40,699 bases of DNA from an uncultured Eubacteriales bacterium (GTDB lineage: Bacteria; Bacillota; Clostridia; Oscillospirales; CAG-272): positions 1 through 40,699 of the forward strand of contig URDX01000015.1 in the NCBI GenBank assembly GCA_900546695.1, read 5' to 3'. Positions 40,679 to 40,699 of the stretch are shown here, in pieces (the first letter of the stretch is position 1; each line of letters begins with the position of its first letter). The notes beneath the pieces are model-generated. The model saw nothing but the letters and a program-made list of their open reading frames with translations. It did no database searches and had not been told where the DNA came from. The translations under genes and the position numbers were made by a program.

Positions 40679-40699
40679 CTGGATATTCCGCCATGTATG

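Larger units (their letters stand above)
26434..40699. mobile_element. Putative integrative element, left part (right end outside window)
   Basis: The left boundary is inferred from the displaced tRNA-Pro end. The content is AT-rich relative to the core: the type I restriction operon, then DUF6809, MerR, excisionase-like and replication-type HTH genes near the right edge. No integrase, relaxase or intact tRNA-Pro is in the window, so the extent and type (integrative conjugative, mobilisable or defence island) are inferred. Two nested elements are an alternative, because the codon usage of the restriction operon differs from that of the right-end genes. Confidence 0.5.

Noticed and set aside
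24237..40699. CRISPR array
   Set aside because: The repeats seen (25-bp copies, 32-bp-spaced repeats near 40,640) are too few or irregular, and no cas gene is present.

Overview
The window joins two different kinds of DNA. Bases 1 to about 24,240 are GC-rich core chromosome of a Firmicute, most likely an anaerobic gut-type Clostridia. The reasons are the gene order yicC-remA-gmk-rpoZ-priA-def-fmt-rsmB, the presence of RemA, NAD-dependent LigA, the hisS-aspS pair, and purine-rich AGGAG-type ribosome binding sites. From about 24,300 to the right edge the DNA is visibly more AT-rich and accessory: phage and integrase relics, a regulator cassette, a large type I restriction-modification island, and the start of an integrative or conjugative element.

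Core, left to right. A minus-strand sugar-phosphate pair (a SorE-like sorbose-1-phosphate reductase and a class II aldolase fused to a short-chain dehydrogenase) is divergent from ligA. Then come ligA and obg, and a unit of hisS, aspS and a NahK-like sugar 1-kinase, all on the plus strand. After a convergent terminator there is a minus-strand S1-domain protein and a ceramidase-like hydrolase. The long minus-strand operon yicC-remA-gmk-rpoZ-priA-def-fmt-rsmB follows. It covers RNA turnover, regulation, nucleotide supply, replication restart and translation initiation, and it has a consensus promoter at 23,049-23,077. A TRIC-type channel gene and a tRNA-Arg(ACG) gene with its own promoter and terminator close the core.

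Island. Just after tRNA-Arg lie a relic of an LL-H-type phage holin and the N-terminal piece of a tyrosine integrase. Next is an XRE-family regulator gene bracketed by copies of a 25-bp direct repeat. At 26,434-26,478 (minus strand) sits the 3' half of a tRNA-Pro(TGG) gene, cut exactly at the anticodon loop. This is the signature of an integrase attachment site, so DNA to its right is probably an element whose intact tRNA-Pro lies beyond the right edge. The element begins with a ten-gene plus-strand operon with one strong promoter: fic, hsdM, an AlbA_2-domain gene, a membrane protein, hsdS, a HAD phosphatase with an extra C-terminal domain, two small proteins, hsdR and a DUF3800 gene. The frequent coupling (TAATG and ATGATG overlaps) suggests the accessory genes are made together with the restriction enzyme.

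Directly downstream of the operon, on the opposite strand, a consensus promoter drives what looks like an undescribed RNA of about 63 nt made of three consecutive hairpins. The right end holds a DUF6809 gene, a TipAS-type MerR regulator with the diagnostic 19-bp promoter spacer, a structured leader, an excisionase-like gene and a replication-type HTH gene starting at TTG, followed by repeats that may be an origin or transfer site.
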